A stretch of DNA of 30,630 bases from Helicobacteraceae bacterium (GTDB taxonomy: Bacteria; Campylobacterota; Campylobacteria; Campylobacterales; SZUA-545): the NCBI GenBank assembly GCA_031276985.1, contig JAISMA010000027.1, positions 1 through 30,630 of the forward strand. Reading direction: 5' to 3'. The notes under the pieces were generated by a model. That model had not been told where the DNA came from and searched no databases. It was given only the letters and a program-made list of their open reading frames with translations. The position numbers and the translations under genes were made by a program. Below, piece by piece: positions 5,986 through 14,412 of this stretch. How positions within the stretch are numbered: position 1 is the first letter of the stretch; every line of letters begins with the position of its first letter.

Positions 5986-8283
5986 ATGAAAACGCGCGCC
6001 GTCAAATTTGAATCGCAACGACAGATCGAGGAACTAATCGAGCAAGAGGGACTGCGCGCCGCCGACAATCTGCTGGTCTGCGTTTTTTGCGCTACAAGCT
6101 CTCTTCTTTTCAAGATCGCCCAAATGCTGGAAGCGGCGCTGCCAAACGCCGCGATCGCGGGATCGGATGTCTGCTGGGCGCTGTGCGACGACGATTTTTA
6201 TGAGGATCAAACGACGATCGTATTCTCCGTTTTTCAGGAAACGAAGCCGATTTCGTTTTTATTCGACGACGCGAACGAAGCCGCCGTCGACGCGCTGGCG
6301 CTGCGGCTCAAGGGAACAAACGCGAAAAACGCGCTGGTATTTTGCGCCCAAACCTCGTGCGAAACCAAGCCGTTTGCGCGGTCGCTAGGCAAGATTTTTG
6401 AAACCGTAATTTGCGTTGATTCCGTCTCGGCTTCGCTGGTTTGCGACGGCGCTCAAAGCGATCGCGGCGCGGTCGTGGTAGCCTTTGACGGAGAGAATTT
6501 CGCCTTTAGGATCAAAAAAAGCGTCGCGCCAATCGCCGCGGGCAAAGAGATGACAATCACGAAAATCGACGATCGCTACATTTTGGAGCTAGATCGCAAG
6601 AGCGTCGAGGAAGTTTCCAAGTTTTATCTAGGAGACAATCCGCCCGATATTTTCGCCTATCTCAAAGCGTCGGATAATCGCATAGCCGCCAAACTCAACG
6701 GCAGAACGCTTACAAGTTGCGAGGAGGGCGAGGCTTTACGGCTTGGAATCGCGCCGCAAACGGGTTTTGACCTTGGCGGCGGCGAAGAGACAATCGAAGG
6801 CAAAGCGATCTGGCAGTTTTCAACGCGCAGTTTCAAGCGGGTTCAGGCTCCGGGCTGCGTTTCGGACGATCTTTTTTTGTTTCGCGAGTCGGCGCTGGAA
6901 CAAGTCGGCGAAGCGCTGGTGTGGATCGATGAAAAACAAGACGCTTTCAAAGAGATCCGTAGCGCCTGCGCGGTTAAATTTTCAAAGCGGGAGGACGCGA
7001 TCGTCCGTCTTTTAAGCGGCGTAAGCGCCGATCTGAATATGCAGCTACGCCAAAACGCGCTAAAACTCGCGCCGCAAAACGACCGAGCGCAACTGCGTCG
7101 GGATTCGCTCACGGGCTTACCGGGTCGCGGCAGTTTTATCGAAGCGCTCTCATGCGCGAAAAATCCGTCGGTGGCGATTTTCAACATAGAGCGTTTTCGG
7201 GACATAAACGATCTTTACGGCTACGAGATCGGCAATCAGATGTTAAAAGAGCTTTCCGCGTTGCTTAAAGCCTCCTTAAATAAAAATATGCCGTCGTTCA
7301 GGATTGGCGGCGATCTGTTCGCGGTTTTGGCGGACGGCTACGGCGAAGAGATTTTTTTGGATGTAATCGAGTCGATTCAGTCGCTTGTAGGCTCTACGAT
7401 CTTTTTGGAGGACACTCTCGCCGCGTCAAATATCCGTTTGCGCGCGGGCGTGGCGTACGGGCTTGAGCAGATACTATCCCGCGCCGAAGACGCTTTGCGT
7501 AACGCCAAACGCAAGCGCGTTTCTATTGTTATCGCAGGGGATGGCGACAATAAAAAAGCGCAGGAAAACCTCAAAATCTTAAACATTGTCAGGCAGGCGG
7601 CGATGCAGTCGTGGTGGACTCTTGCCTACTATCAGCCGATCGCCAGAGCGAGCGACGCGCAAATCGTCAAATACGAGGCGTTAATGCGCCTAAGAGACGC
7701 GCAGGGACGAATCTATCAGCCCGCCGCGTTTTTGGATTTAGCCAAGCGGTCGCGCTACTATCCGGAATTGACCAAACATATATTCGGCGGCGCGTTGAAA
7801 ATGTTCAACGACAAAGAGGAGGCGATCACCCTCAATCTCGCGCCCGAAGATATGCAAAACCGCGAAACAATGGCTTATATCGGCGCTTTGATCGCCGATT
7901 TCAGTTCGCCAAGCCGCATTACGCTGGAAGTTACCGAATCGGAGATGATCGAAGATTATATGACCGCGATTAAAGCGATTGGCGAGCTAAAAAAATTAGG
8001 CGTCAAGATCGCGATCGACGATTTTGGAAGCGGATATAGCAATTTCGCCTATCTCATCAAATTCCAAGCCGATTACATCAAAATCGACGGCTCTATCGTG
8101 CGCGAAATCGACAAAAACGAGAAAGCCTACCAGACGTTGGCGGCGATCGTGGATTTTGCCAAACGGCTAAATATCGAGACGATCGCGGAGTTTATATCGG
8201 GCGAGTCGATCGCGCAAAAAACCAAAGAGGCGGGCGTGGATTATTGGCAGGGATATTTCATCGGGCAACCCGCGCCGTTGTAG
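5986..8283 (+). CDS. FIST sensor - degenerate GGDEF - EAL cyclic-di-GMP phosphodiesterase
   Basis: This 765-residue soluble signalling protein has three parts. Residues about 20-310 resemble the FIST ligand-sensing domain (for example NLLVCVFCATSSLLFKIAQML and the IAGSDVCWALCDD region). Residues about 365-520 are a GGDEF fold whose catalytic loop reads GGDLF (441-445), so cyclase activity is unlikely. Residues about 540-765 are an EAL domain with its catalytic set present: EAL (564-566), LNLAPEDM, LEVTES, DDFGSGYS (Asp678-Asp679), KIDG, AEF and QGYFIGQ. The protein most likely hydrolyses c-di-GMP, with the GGDEF fold acting as a GTP-binding regulator as in several family members. FIST domains are thought to bind small molecules such as amino acids. 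The ATG has a good GGAGG site. It lies in the same neighbourhood as an MshEN-bearing pilus ATPase. Confidence 0.9.
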   Translation: MKTRAVKFESQRQIEELIEQEGLRAADNLLVCVFCATSSLLFKIAQMLEAALPNAAIAGSDVCWALCDDDFYEDQTTIVFSVFQETKPISFLFDDANEAAVDALALRLKGTNAKNALVFCAQTSCETKPFARSLGKIFETVICVDSVSASLVCDGAQSDRGAVVVAFDGENFAFRIKKSVAPIAAGKEMTITKIDDRYILELDRKSVEEVSKFYLGDNPPDIFAYLKASDNRIAAKLNGRTLTSCEEGEALRLGIAPQTGFDLGGGEETIEGKAIWQFSTRSFKRVQAPGCVSDDLFLFRESALEQVGEALVWIDEKQDAFKEIRSACAVKFSKREDAIVRLLSGVSADLNMQLRQNALKLAPQNDRAQLRRDSLTGLPGRGSFIEALSCAKNPSVAIFNIERFRDINDLYGYEIGNQMLKELSALLKASLNKNMPSFRIGGDLFAVLADGYGEEIFLDVIESIQSLVGSTIFLEDTLAASNIRLRAGVAYGLEQILSRAEDALRNAKRKRVSIVIAGDGDNKKAQENLKILNIVRQAAMQSWWTLAYYQPIARASDAQIVKYEALMRLRDAQGRIYQPAAFLDLAKRSRYYPELTKHIFGGALKMFNDKEEAITLNLAPEDMQNRETMAYIGALIADFSSPSRITLEVTESEMIEDYMTAIKAIGELKKLGVKIAIDDFGSGYSNFAYLIKFQADYIKIDGSIVREIDKNEKAYQTLAAIVDFAKRLNIETIAEFISGESIAQKTKEAGVDYWQGYFIGQPAPL

Positions 8284-8460
8284 ATCGCGCTTTGTTTTGG
8301 GCGTTTAATTTGGCTTTGCGCGTCGCTCTCGCGCAAAACGCGAAACGCGAAATGATCGCCCGTTTATTTGGCTTTGCCGCTTTAGCGCCGCTCAACGCGC
8401 CGCGCCGCGAATTCCGCGCTTTCGCGCGTTCAGTCTTGCGCGTCGGTTTTTGGCGATCTT

Positions 8461-8469
8461 TGCTAGAAT
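8461..8469 (+). promoter_or_regulatory. Extended -10 promoter of tRNA-Ser
   Basis: TGCTAGAAT is an extended -10 (TG, one base, TAGAAT) ending 13 bases before the first tRNA base, the normal distance for a start a few bases upstream of the tRNA. The -35 region is weak. Confidence 0.6.
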
Positions 8470-8482
8470 ACGCGCTCTTTTT

Positions 8483-8572
8483 GGACAGGTGGCCGAGCGG
8501 TTGAAGGCGTCAGTCTCGAAAACTGATATATCCTTGCGGGTATCGAGGGTTCGAATCCCTCCCTGTCCGCCA
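8483..8572 (+). tRNA. tRNA-Ser (anticodon CGA)
   Basis: The 90-base sequence folds as a class II tRNA. The acceptor stem is GGACAGG with CCTGTCC, then discriminator G and an encoded CCA. The D-arm is GGCCGAGCGGTTGAAGGC. The anticodon stem CAGT/ACTG closes loop CTCGAAA, giving anticodon CGA, which reads UCG. A long variable arm (about TATATCCTTGCGGGTATC) is characteristic of tRNA-Ser. The T-arm is GAGGGTTCGAATCCCTC. It stands alone between the EAL gene and the RCC1 gene and has its own promoter. Confidence 0.96.
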
Positions 8573-8628
8573 ACGAAACGCTTTTGCGATCTTGTCGCGA
8601 TCTTGCGAGCGCTTCGTCGGCGTTACGC

Positions 8629-9995
8629 CTACTTGCTAAACGAATCTACTAGCGTAAACTTATAGCGATCGATTTTGTCGTCCAAGCCAAGTTGACCGTT
8701 GGAGTTATATCCCGTCGTATAAATTCTGCCGTCTTTCGATAGCGCGATAGAGTGCAAACGCGCAACTACGGCGCCAATGTTTTTGCCGCTTAGCGACGGA
8801 ACAAGCGTCCAGACGTCGCGATCGTTTTCGTCGCCCAAACCAAGCTCGCCGTAGTAGTTGTCTCCCGCCGCGTAAACCTTGCCGTCGCTAGACAGAGCGA
8901 ACGAATTGGATATGGCGGTAATGTTTTTATCGCGTAAATCGGTAATCTCGGTAAAGGTATCGCGGTTGTTTTTGTCGCCCAAACCAAGCTCGCCGTTGGA
9001 GTTATATCCCGCCGCGTAAACCCTGCCGTCTTTTGATAGGGCGGTAGTATGCATATTTCCCGCGGATATGGCGGTAATGTTTTTATCGCGTAAATCGGTA
9101 ATCTCGGCAAAGACATTCCGATCGGTTTTATCACCCAAGCCAAGTTCGCCGTAATAGTTTTCTCCCGTAGCGTAAACCTTGCCGTTGCTAGACAGAGCGA
9201 ACGAAGCGGAATCGCTTGCCGATATAGCGGTAATGTTTTTATCGCGTAAATCGATAATCTCGGTAAAGGTAGCGTGAAGTTTAAAAATCCCTTCTCCGCT
9301 ATCGCCCAAGCCAAGCTGACCGTCATAGTTGAGTCCCGTCGCGTAAACCTTGCCGTTGCTAGACAGAGCTAGGGAGTGGCTCACGCCTGCCGCAATAGCG
9401 ACAATACCTTTATCGCGTAAATCGGTAATCTCGGTAAAGGTAGCGTAGATTTTAAAATGCCCTTCTCTGCTACCCAAGCCAAGCGACTCGTCAATTCCCG
9501 CTCCATAAACTTTGCCGTCTTTCGATAGGGCGATAGAGTGTACATCGGCGGCGGCTATCGCAATAATGTTTTTGCCGCTTAGCGACGAAACGCGGGTAAA
9601 GACTTCGCGATCTTTGTTGTCGTCGCCCAAACCAAGCTGACCTACATAGTTATATCCAGCCGCATAAACGTCGCCGTCGTTGGTAATAGCGAAAGAGTTT
9701 CGTACGCCCGTAGCGCCGCTTTTGAAACTGACGCCGTTTCCTGTCTTGCCATCGCCGGAACCACTTCCTCCGCCTCCGCAACCGATTAAAAATAGCGACG
9801 CAAACGCGATTGCCGCGAGTTTGATTAACCTAACACAAAAATAAAGAAAGGGGGGGGGGGGGCGTTATTAGCTGAAGCCGAAGCGACGGCTTCGCTTTGG
9901 AACAAACGCATTGCGGCGTTTGAAAAATTGGGCGACGATCGCTTTACGAAAGCGAGACCGATTTCCGATTTAACGGACGAAATAAGCGATTGCAT
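8629..9995 (-). CDS. RCC1-repeat lipoprotein, probably phase-variable; frameshifted (OFF) as assembled
   Basis: The main frame (9849 down to the TAG at 8629-8631; 406 codons) begins with a lipoprotein signal, RLIKLAAIAFASLFLIGC followed by a GGGGSGSG linker, then about seven RCC1-type repeats. Each repeat has the form ITAIS..HS.ALS.DGKVYA.G.N..GELGLGD, giving a surface or periplasmic beta-propeller-like protein. No ATG, GTG or TTG exists in this frame between the C tract and the lipobox, and TAA-TAA closes the frame just upstream. An ATG at 9995 with a strong AAGGAGG site (10005-10011) opens a 44-codon leader that runs into 13 C residues. With 13 it terminates at 9825-9827 after 56 codons. 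With 14 (or 11) it fuses to the lipoprotein frame, about 455 residues with the lipobox Cys near 73. RCC1 repeats usually mediate protein-protein contacts; the partner here is unknown. Confidence 0.75.
8915..9400 (-). repeat. 156-bp tandem repeats inside the RCC1 gene
   Basis: The word GCGGTAATGTTTTTATCGCG (plus strand) recurs at 8915, 9071 and 9227, exactly 156 bp (52 codons) apart. A diverged copy follows at 9398 after 171 bp. The near-identical DNA means the propeller repeats could expand or contract by recombination without breaking the frame. Confidence 0.85.
9850..9862 (-). repeat. Homopolymeric C13 tract (G13 on plus strand)
   Basis: A run of 13 G on the plus strand, flanked by A and C, lies inside the reading frame between the RCC1 gene's only good start site and its signal peptide. 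Poly-G/C runs of this length are the classic slipped-strand contingency loci of Campylobacter and Helicobacter. A change to 14 or 11 would open the frame. Confidence 0.9.
9874..9893. other. 7-bp hairpin beside the C tract
   Basis: GAAGCCG (9874-9880) and CGGCTTC (9887-9893) form a perfect 7-bp stem with a 6-base loop, within the leader codons of the RCC1 gene and 11 bases from the C tract. It could affect polymerase slippage or translation; its role is unproven. Confidence 0.5.
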
Positions 9996-10034
9996 ATTCG
10001 CAACCCTCCTTGAATTGTTGGAATAAATCGCTTG

Positions 10035-10040
10035 ATTGTA
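10035..10040 (-). promoter_or_regulatory. Candidate -10 box for the RCC1 lipoprotein gene
   Basis: The minus strand reads TACTACAATC; TACAAT here would give a leader of about 33 bases before the ATG at 9995. The -35 is not recognisable. Confidence 0.35.
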
Positions 10041-10121
10041 GTATGGTTTTGCTTGAAACCCGATAATTTTAGAGCTTTTTTGGCGGTTATTCTTTTTATA
10101 TCGTCGCGTTTAGCGCCGACG

Positions 10122-10130
10122 TGTTAGAAT
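10122..10130 (+). promoter_or_regulatory. Extended -10 promoter of the rplI-hslVU-era operon
   Basis: TGTTAGAAT matches the extended -10 form seen before tRNA-Ser (TGCTAGAAT). It would start transcription about 32 bases before the rplI ATG, leaving room for the TAGGAAC ribosome-binding site. Confidence 0.55.
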
Positions 10131-10168
10131 GGTCGACTTCAAGACGCAACGCCAAATTAGGAACGACG

Positions 10169-10612
10169 ATGAAAGTATTACTTTTGCAAGAGGTCAAAAA
10201 TCTGGGCAAAACGGGCGAAATAAAAGAGGTAAAAGAGGGTTACGCCCAAAACTTCCTGATCGCCAAAGGACTTGCCAAACCCGCCACGGACGCGATCGTC
10301 CGCCAATGGAAGGCGCGAAGACAAGCGGCTGAGGAGCGCGATCGCGAGGATTTGGAACGCCTTAACGCGATTGCGAAAAAGCTAGAGAGCGTAACGGTGA
10401 AGATCGTCAAAAAAATCGGCGCGAACGGATCGCTTTTCGGCGCGTTAAAAAAAGAGGAGATAGCCGAAGCGCTGGCGCGAAGCGGTTTTGAGATTGACAA
10501 AAAAGAGATAGAAATCGACGGCGCGATCAAAGCTACGGGATTATACGAAGCGAGCGCGAAGCTAGGACGCGGCGTTCATCCGCGCTTCAAAGTCGAAGTG
10601 GCGGGCGAATAG
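10169..10612 (+). CDS. rplI: 50S ribosomal protein L9
   Basis: This 147-residue protein is L9 of the large ribosomal subunit. The N-terminal domain MKVLLLQEVKNLGKTGEIKE with VKEGYAQNFLI is the family signature. A long connecting helix rich in Arg/Glu/Lys follows (about 45-75), then the C-terminal RNA-binding domain with GANGSLFGA and HPRFKVEV. I chose the ATG at 10169 because homologues start MKVLLL and AGGAAC precedes it; a more upstream ATG at 10121 falls inside the promoter. It heads the operon with hslV, only 3 bp downstream, an order also known in Helicobacter. Confidence 0.96.
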   Translation: MKVLLLQEVKNLGKTGEIKEVKEGYAQNFLIAKGLAKPATDAIVRQWKARRQAAEERDREDLERLNAIAKKLESVTVKIVKKIGANGSLFGALKKEEIAEALARSGFEIDKKEIEIDGAIKATGLYEASAKLGRGVHPRFKVEVAGE

Positions 10613-10615
10613 CGC

Positions 10616-11160
10616 ATGAATACCTTTGAAGCCACGACGATACTTGCGTACAGAACCGACGATCTCGCCGTTATCGGCGGCGACGGGCAGGTTAGTTTCG
10701 GCGCGACGGTTATGAAAAACAACGCGGTCAAAATAAGAACGCTTTGCGGCGGCAAAATCTTATCGGGCTTTGCGGGATCGACCGCCGACGCTTTCACGCT
10801 TTTTGATATGTTCGAGCGGATTTTGGACTCGCAAAAAGGCGATCTGCTAAAAAGCGCGATCTCGTTTGCCAAAGCGTGGCGAAGCGATAAAATGTTGCGG
10901 CGTTTGGAAGCGATGATGATTACGCTAAATACCAAACATCTGTTTGTTTTAAGCGGCGCGGGCGACGTGGTCGAGCCTGAAGACAACGCGCTGGCGGCGA
11001 TCGGAAGCGGCGGCGCGTTCGCTTTGAGCGCGGCTAGAGCGCTGAAAAACTTTTCCGATTTAGCGCCCGAAAAACTTGTGGAAGAGTCGCTGAAAATCGC
11101 GGGCGAAATCTGCATTTACACCAACCAAAATATCAAAACTTTAACGCTGAAAGCCGCATA

Positions 11161-11161
<1 letters not shown>
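10616..11161 (+). CDS. hslV: ATP-dependent protease peptidase subunit HslV
   Basis: This 181-residue peptidase forms dodecamers and works with HslU as a two-component proteasome-like protease. After MNTFEA comes TTILAYR, so the catalytic Thr is exposed only after removal of a short propeptide; the FEATTIL form is typical of Campylobacterota rather than of enterobacteria, where the mature Thr follows the initiator Met. GGDGQVSFG, SGFAGSTADAFTLFDMFE and the IGSGG..ALSAARAL region are all conserved, as is the C-terminal YTN. It starts 3 bp after rplI, and its stop overlaps the hslU start (TAATG), indicating tight coupling. Confidence 0.96.
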
Positions 11162-12469
<1,308 letters not shown>

Positions 12470-12492
<23 letters not shown>

Positions 12493-13360
12493 AGCGGGCT
12501 TTGTCGCGCTAGTCGGACGACCAAACGCGGGCAAGAGTACGCTTATCAACGCGCTTGTTAGCGATCGGATCGCTATGACAAGCCGCAAAGCGGGCGCGAC
12601 GCGCAGGCGACAGCTTGCGATCGTTACGCAAGATAACGCGCAGATCGTGTTTATAGATACGCCCGGACTCGACAGTCGCGGCGGCAAAATAAGAGAGTTT
12701 ATGCAAAAAGAGGCGTTAAGCGCAATAAAAAGCGCCGATCTGAGCGTTTTTTTGGCGGATATGGCGGACAAAACCGACGATTACGAAAGTTTTTTATCTC
12801 TCGCGGGCAAACAAAAGCATATCGTCGCATTGACAAAAGCCGACAATTTCAATTATGAGCAAAGATTAAGAAAACTTGCGGAATACAAGCCTTTTAGCGA
12901 CCGCTTTTTGGCGATCGCGCCGATTAGCGCCAAGAAAAACGACGTCGCGCCGCTGTTAAAAGAGATTTGCGCTCATCTGCCCGAGCGCCCGTTTTACTAC
13001 GATCCGAGCGAGCTTACCGATTTGAGCGTCCGCGAAATATACGCCGAAATGATCCGCGAAGCGCTGCTTGATAGCTTCAACGACGAAGTGCCGTACGCGT
13101 GCGAAGTCGAGATCGAAAGTTTTGTCGAAGGCGATCGGTTGGATAAGATCGAGGCTAAAATTCTCGCGCAAAAACCCTCGCACAAAGCGATCGTGATCGG
13201 CAAAAACGGCGCGGGCATAAAACGCGTTGGCGTGAAATCAAGGAAACTAATGGAACAATTCTCGTCGAAGAAAACGTTTTTGAAGCTGGAAGTCGCGTCG
13301 CTTAGGTCATTAAACAAAGACGAGCGAACGGCTAAACTTATTCGCAAAGGAGGCGCATGA
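12470..13360 (+). CDS. era: GTPase Era
   Basis: Era is an essential GTPase for 16S rRNA 3'-end maturation and 30S assembly. This 296-residue protein shows G1 GRPNAGKS at 16-23, G3 DTPG at 63-66 and G4 TKAD at 122-125 (the usual Asn of NKxD is Thr). A C-terminal KH domain contains HKAIVIGKNGAGIKRVG, which binds the rRNA 3' end. The ATG at 12470 lies inside hslU and gives the usual start just before the GFVALVG strand; an upstream ATG at 12446 would add eight residues. The gene ends in ATGA at 13357-13360, preceded by a strong AAAGGAGG, which opens a possible micro-ORF. Confidence 0.95.
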
Positions 13361-13413
13361 GTAAAATGAAACGCGGCGCGTTTAATATAATTTGCCGCAA
13401 AGGAAGCGCATGA
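13343..13413 (+). repeat. Direct repeat of ribosome-binding/start module
   Basis: CGCAAAGGAGGCGCATGA (13343-13360) recurs as CGCAAAGGAAGCGCATGA (13396-13413), 17 of 18 bases identical and 53 bp apart. Each copy holds a ribosome-binding site and an ATGA stop-start overlap. It may reflect a small tandem duplication at the era-csd6 junction, although the flanks are not clearly similar. Confidence 0.7.
13357..13413 (+). CDS. Possible 18-codon micro-ORF between era and csd6
   Basis: The frame ATG...TGA encodes MSKMKRGAFNIICRKGSA. Its ATG overlaps the era stop (ATGA) and follows AAAGGAGG at good spacing; its stop overlaps the ATG of the csd6 gene (ATGA again). The arrangement is that of translational coupling, and ribosomes finishing era would naturally enter it. 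The peptide is basic with no known domain. It may be a real small protein, a coupling device that keeps csd6 translated, or a relic of junction duplication. No independent evidence for expression is visible. Confidence 0.4.
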   Translation: MSKMKRGAFNIICRKGSA

Positions 13414-14387
13414 AAGTATTTTTGTGTTGCGTTTTCGCGGCTGTTTTGGCGTTTGGCGCGGACGATCTAGCGGAGGTTTACCGCGTTAAGGGCGCCGTCG
13501 CGCTGGAGGCGAGAGCGAGCGAGATTTTGTCCGATCCGTCTTATTGGCTGGAGCGTTTAGGTAAAGTTGAAACGCGCTTCGGCTATTTTGAGTCGCCAAA
13601 ACATCTGTTTATCGTCGATAAAGCGGCGCGAAAGTTCTTTTTTTACGACTACGAGAACAACGTTTTGAAGCGCGCGGCGGAATACGACGCGACAATGGGC
13701 GACGCGACGGGCGATAAATACAAGGAAGGCGACAACAAAACGCCCGTAGGCGTTTATCGCGTTACGGCGAAGCTAAAGCAGGGCGAACGGCTTTTTGACA
13801 AGTACTACGGTCCGCTGGCTTTCGTTACCGACTATCCAAACGCCTTTGACCGCAGTTTGAAAAAAACGGGGCATGGCATCTGGATACACGGCTTTCCGCT
13901 GAACGGATCGCGCGATAATCCAAACACAAAAGGGTGCGTGGCGATTGAAAACGACGGGCTAACCTCGCTTGATTCAAGCGCCGATCGCGCCAAAATCGCG
14001 GTTATGATCAACGAAAGCGGCGTTTTGGAAGCCAAAAAAGAGGATCTAGCCGCGGTTATGGCATTGCTCTACGAGTGGCGTTGGGCGTGGAAAATCAACG
14101 ATCTGGAGCGGTATTTAGGACTTTACGCCGATGATTTTGTCAGATCGGATGGAATTTCAAAGAAAGAATTTGATAAGATTAAGCGTGTAATTTTCGGAAA
14201 AGGCGAAAAGAAACGAATCGAGTTTTCCGATATTGAGGTTGTCCCTTACCCGAACTCGCTGAATAAAGTGATTTATAAAGCAAGTTTCTGGCAAGATTAC
14301 GAGGCGACAACCCACAGATCGAGTCGGGTAAAAGAGCTCTATCTACAAAAAAGCGGCGATCGCTTTAAGATAGCGCTAGAACGTTGA
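13410..14387 (+). CDS. L,D-transpeptidase-fold peptidoglycan carboxypeptidase (Csd6/Pgp2-like)
   Basis: This 325-residue exported protein starts with the signal peptide MKVFLCCVFAAVLAFGA. Residues about 75-215 form a YkuD (L,D-transpeptidase) domain with the catalytic motif HGFPLNGSRDNPNTKGCVAI, where His and Cys are the active-site residues. The C-terminal 110 residues (from about EEDLAAVMALLYEWRWAWKI onward) look like an NTF2-like domain. YkuD plus NTF2 is the architecture of H. pylori Csd6 and C. jejuni Pgp2, L,D-carboxypeptidases that trim peptidoglycan tetrapeptides and set helical cell shape. In H. pylori the gene (HP0518) also follows era, so orthology is likely. The ATG at 13410 begins the signal peptide and has AAAGGAAG upstream. 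Confidence 0.9.
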   Translation: MKVFLCCVFAAVLAFGADDLAEVYRVKGAVALEARASEILSDPSYWLERLGKVETRFGYFESPKHLFIVDKAARKFFFYDYENNVLKRAAEYDATMGDATGDKYKEGDNKTPVGVYRVTAKLKQGERLFDKYYGPLAFVTDYPNAFDRSLKKTGHGIWIHGFPLNGSRDNPNTKGCVAIENDGLTSLDSSADRAKIAVMINESGVLEAKKEDLAAVMALLYEWRWAWKINDLERYLGLYADDFVRSDGISKKEFDKIKRVIFGKGEKKRIEFSDIEVVPYPNSLNKVIYKASFWQDYEATTHRSSRVKELYLQKSGDRFKIALER

Positions 14388-14412
14388 TTCGAGAAGGGAA
14401 AAGGGGGGTAGA

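Noticed and set aside
7300..7320. Active diguanylate cyclase in the FIST protein
   Set aside because: The catalytic loop is GGDLF instead of GGDEF/GGEEF, so cyclase activity is unlikely.
8573..8628. Rho-independent terminator after tRNA-Ser
   Set aside because: Imperfect complementarity (ACGAA-x-CGC with GCG-x-TTCGT) exists, but the loop is long, there is a mismatch and there is no T-run.
13386..13391. TATAAT as a promoter for csd6
   Set aside because: A start from it would fall next to the ribosome-binding site (about 12 bases before the ATG), too short a leader to be convincing; era read-through is simpler.
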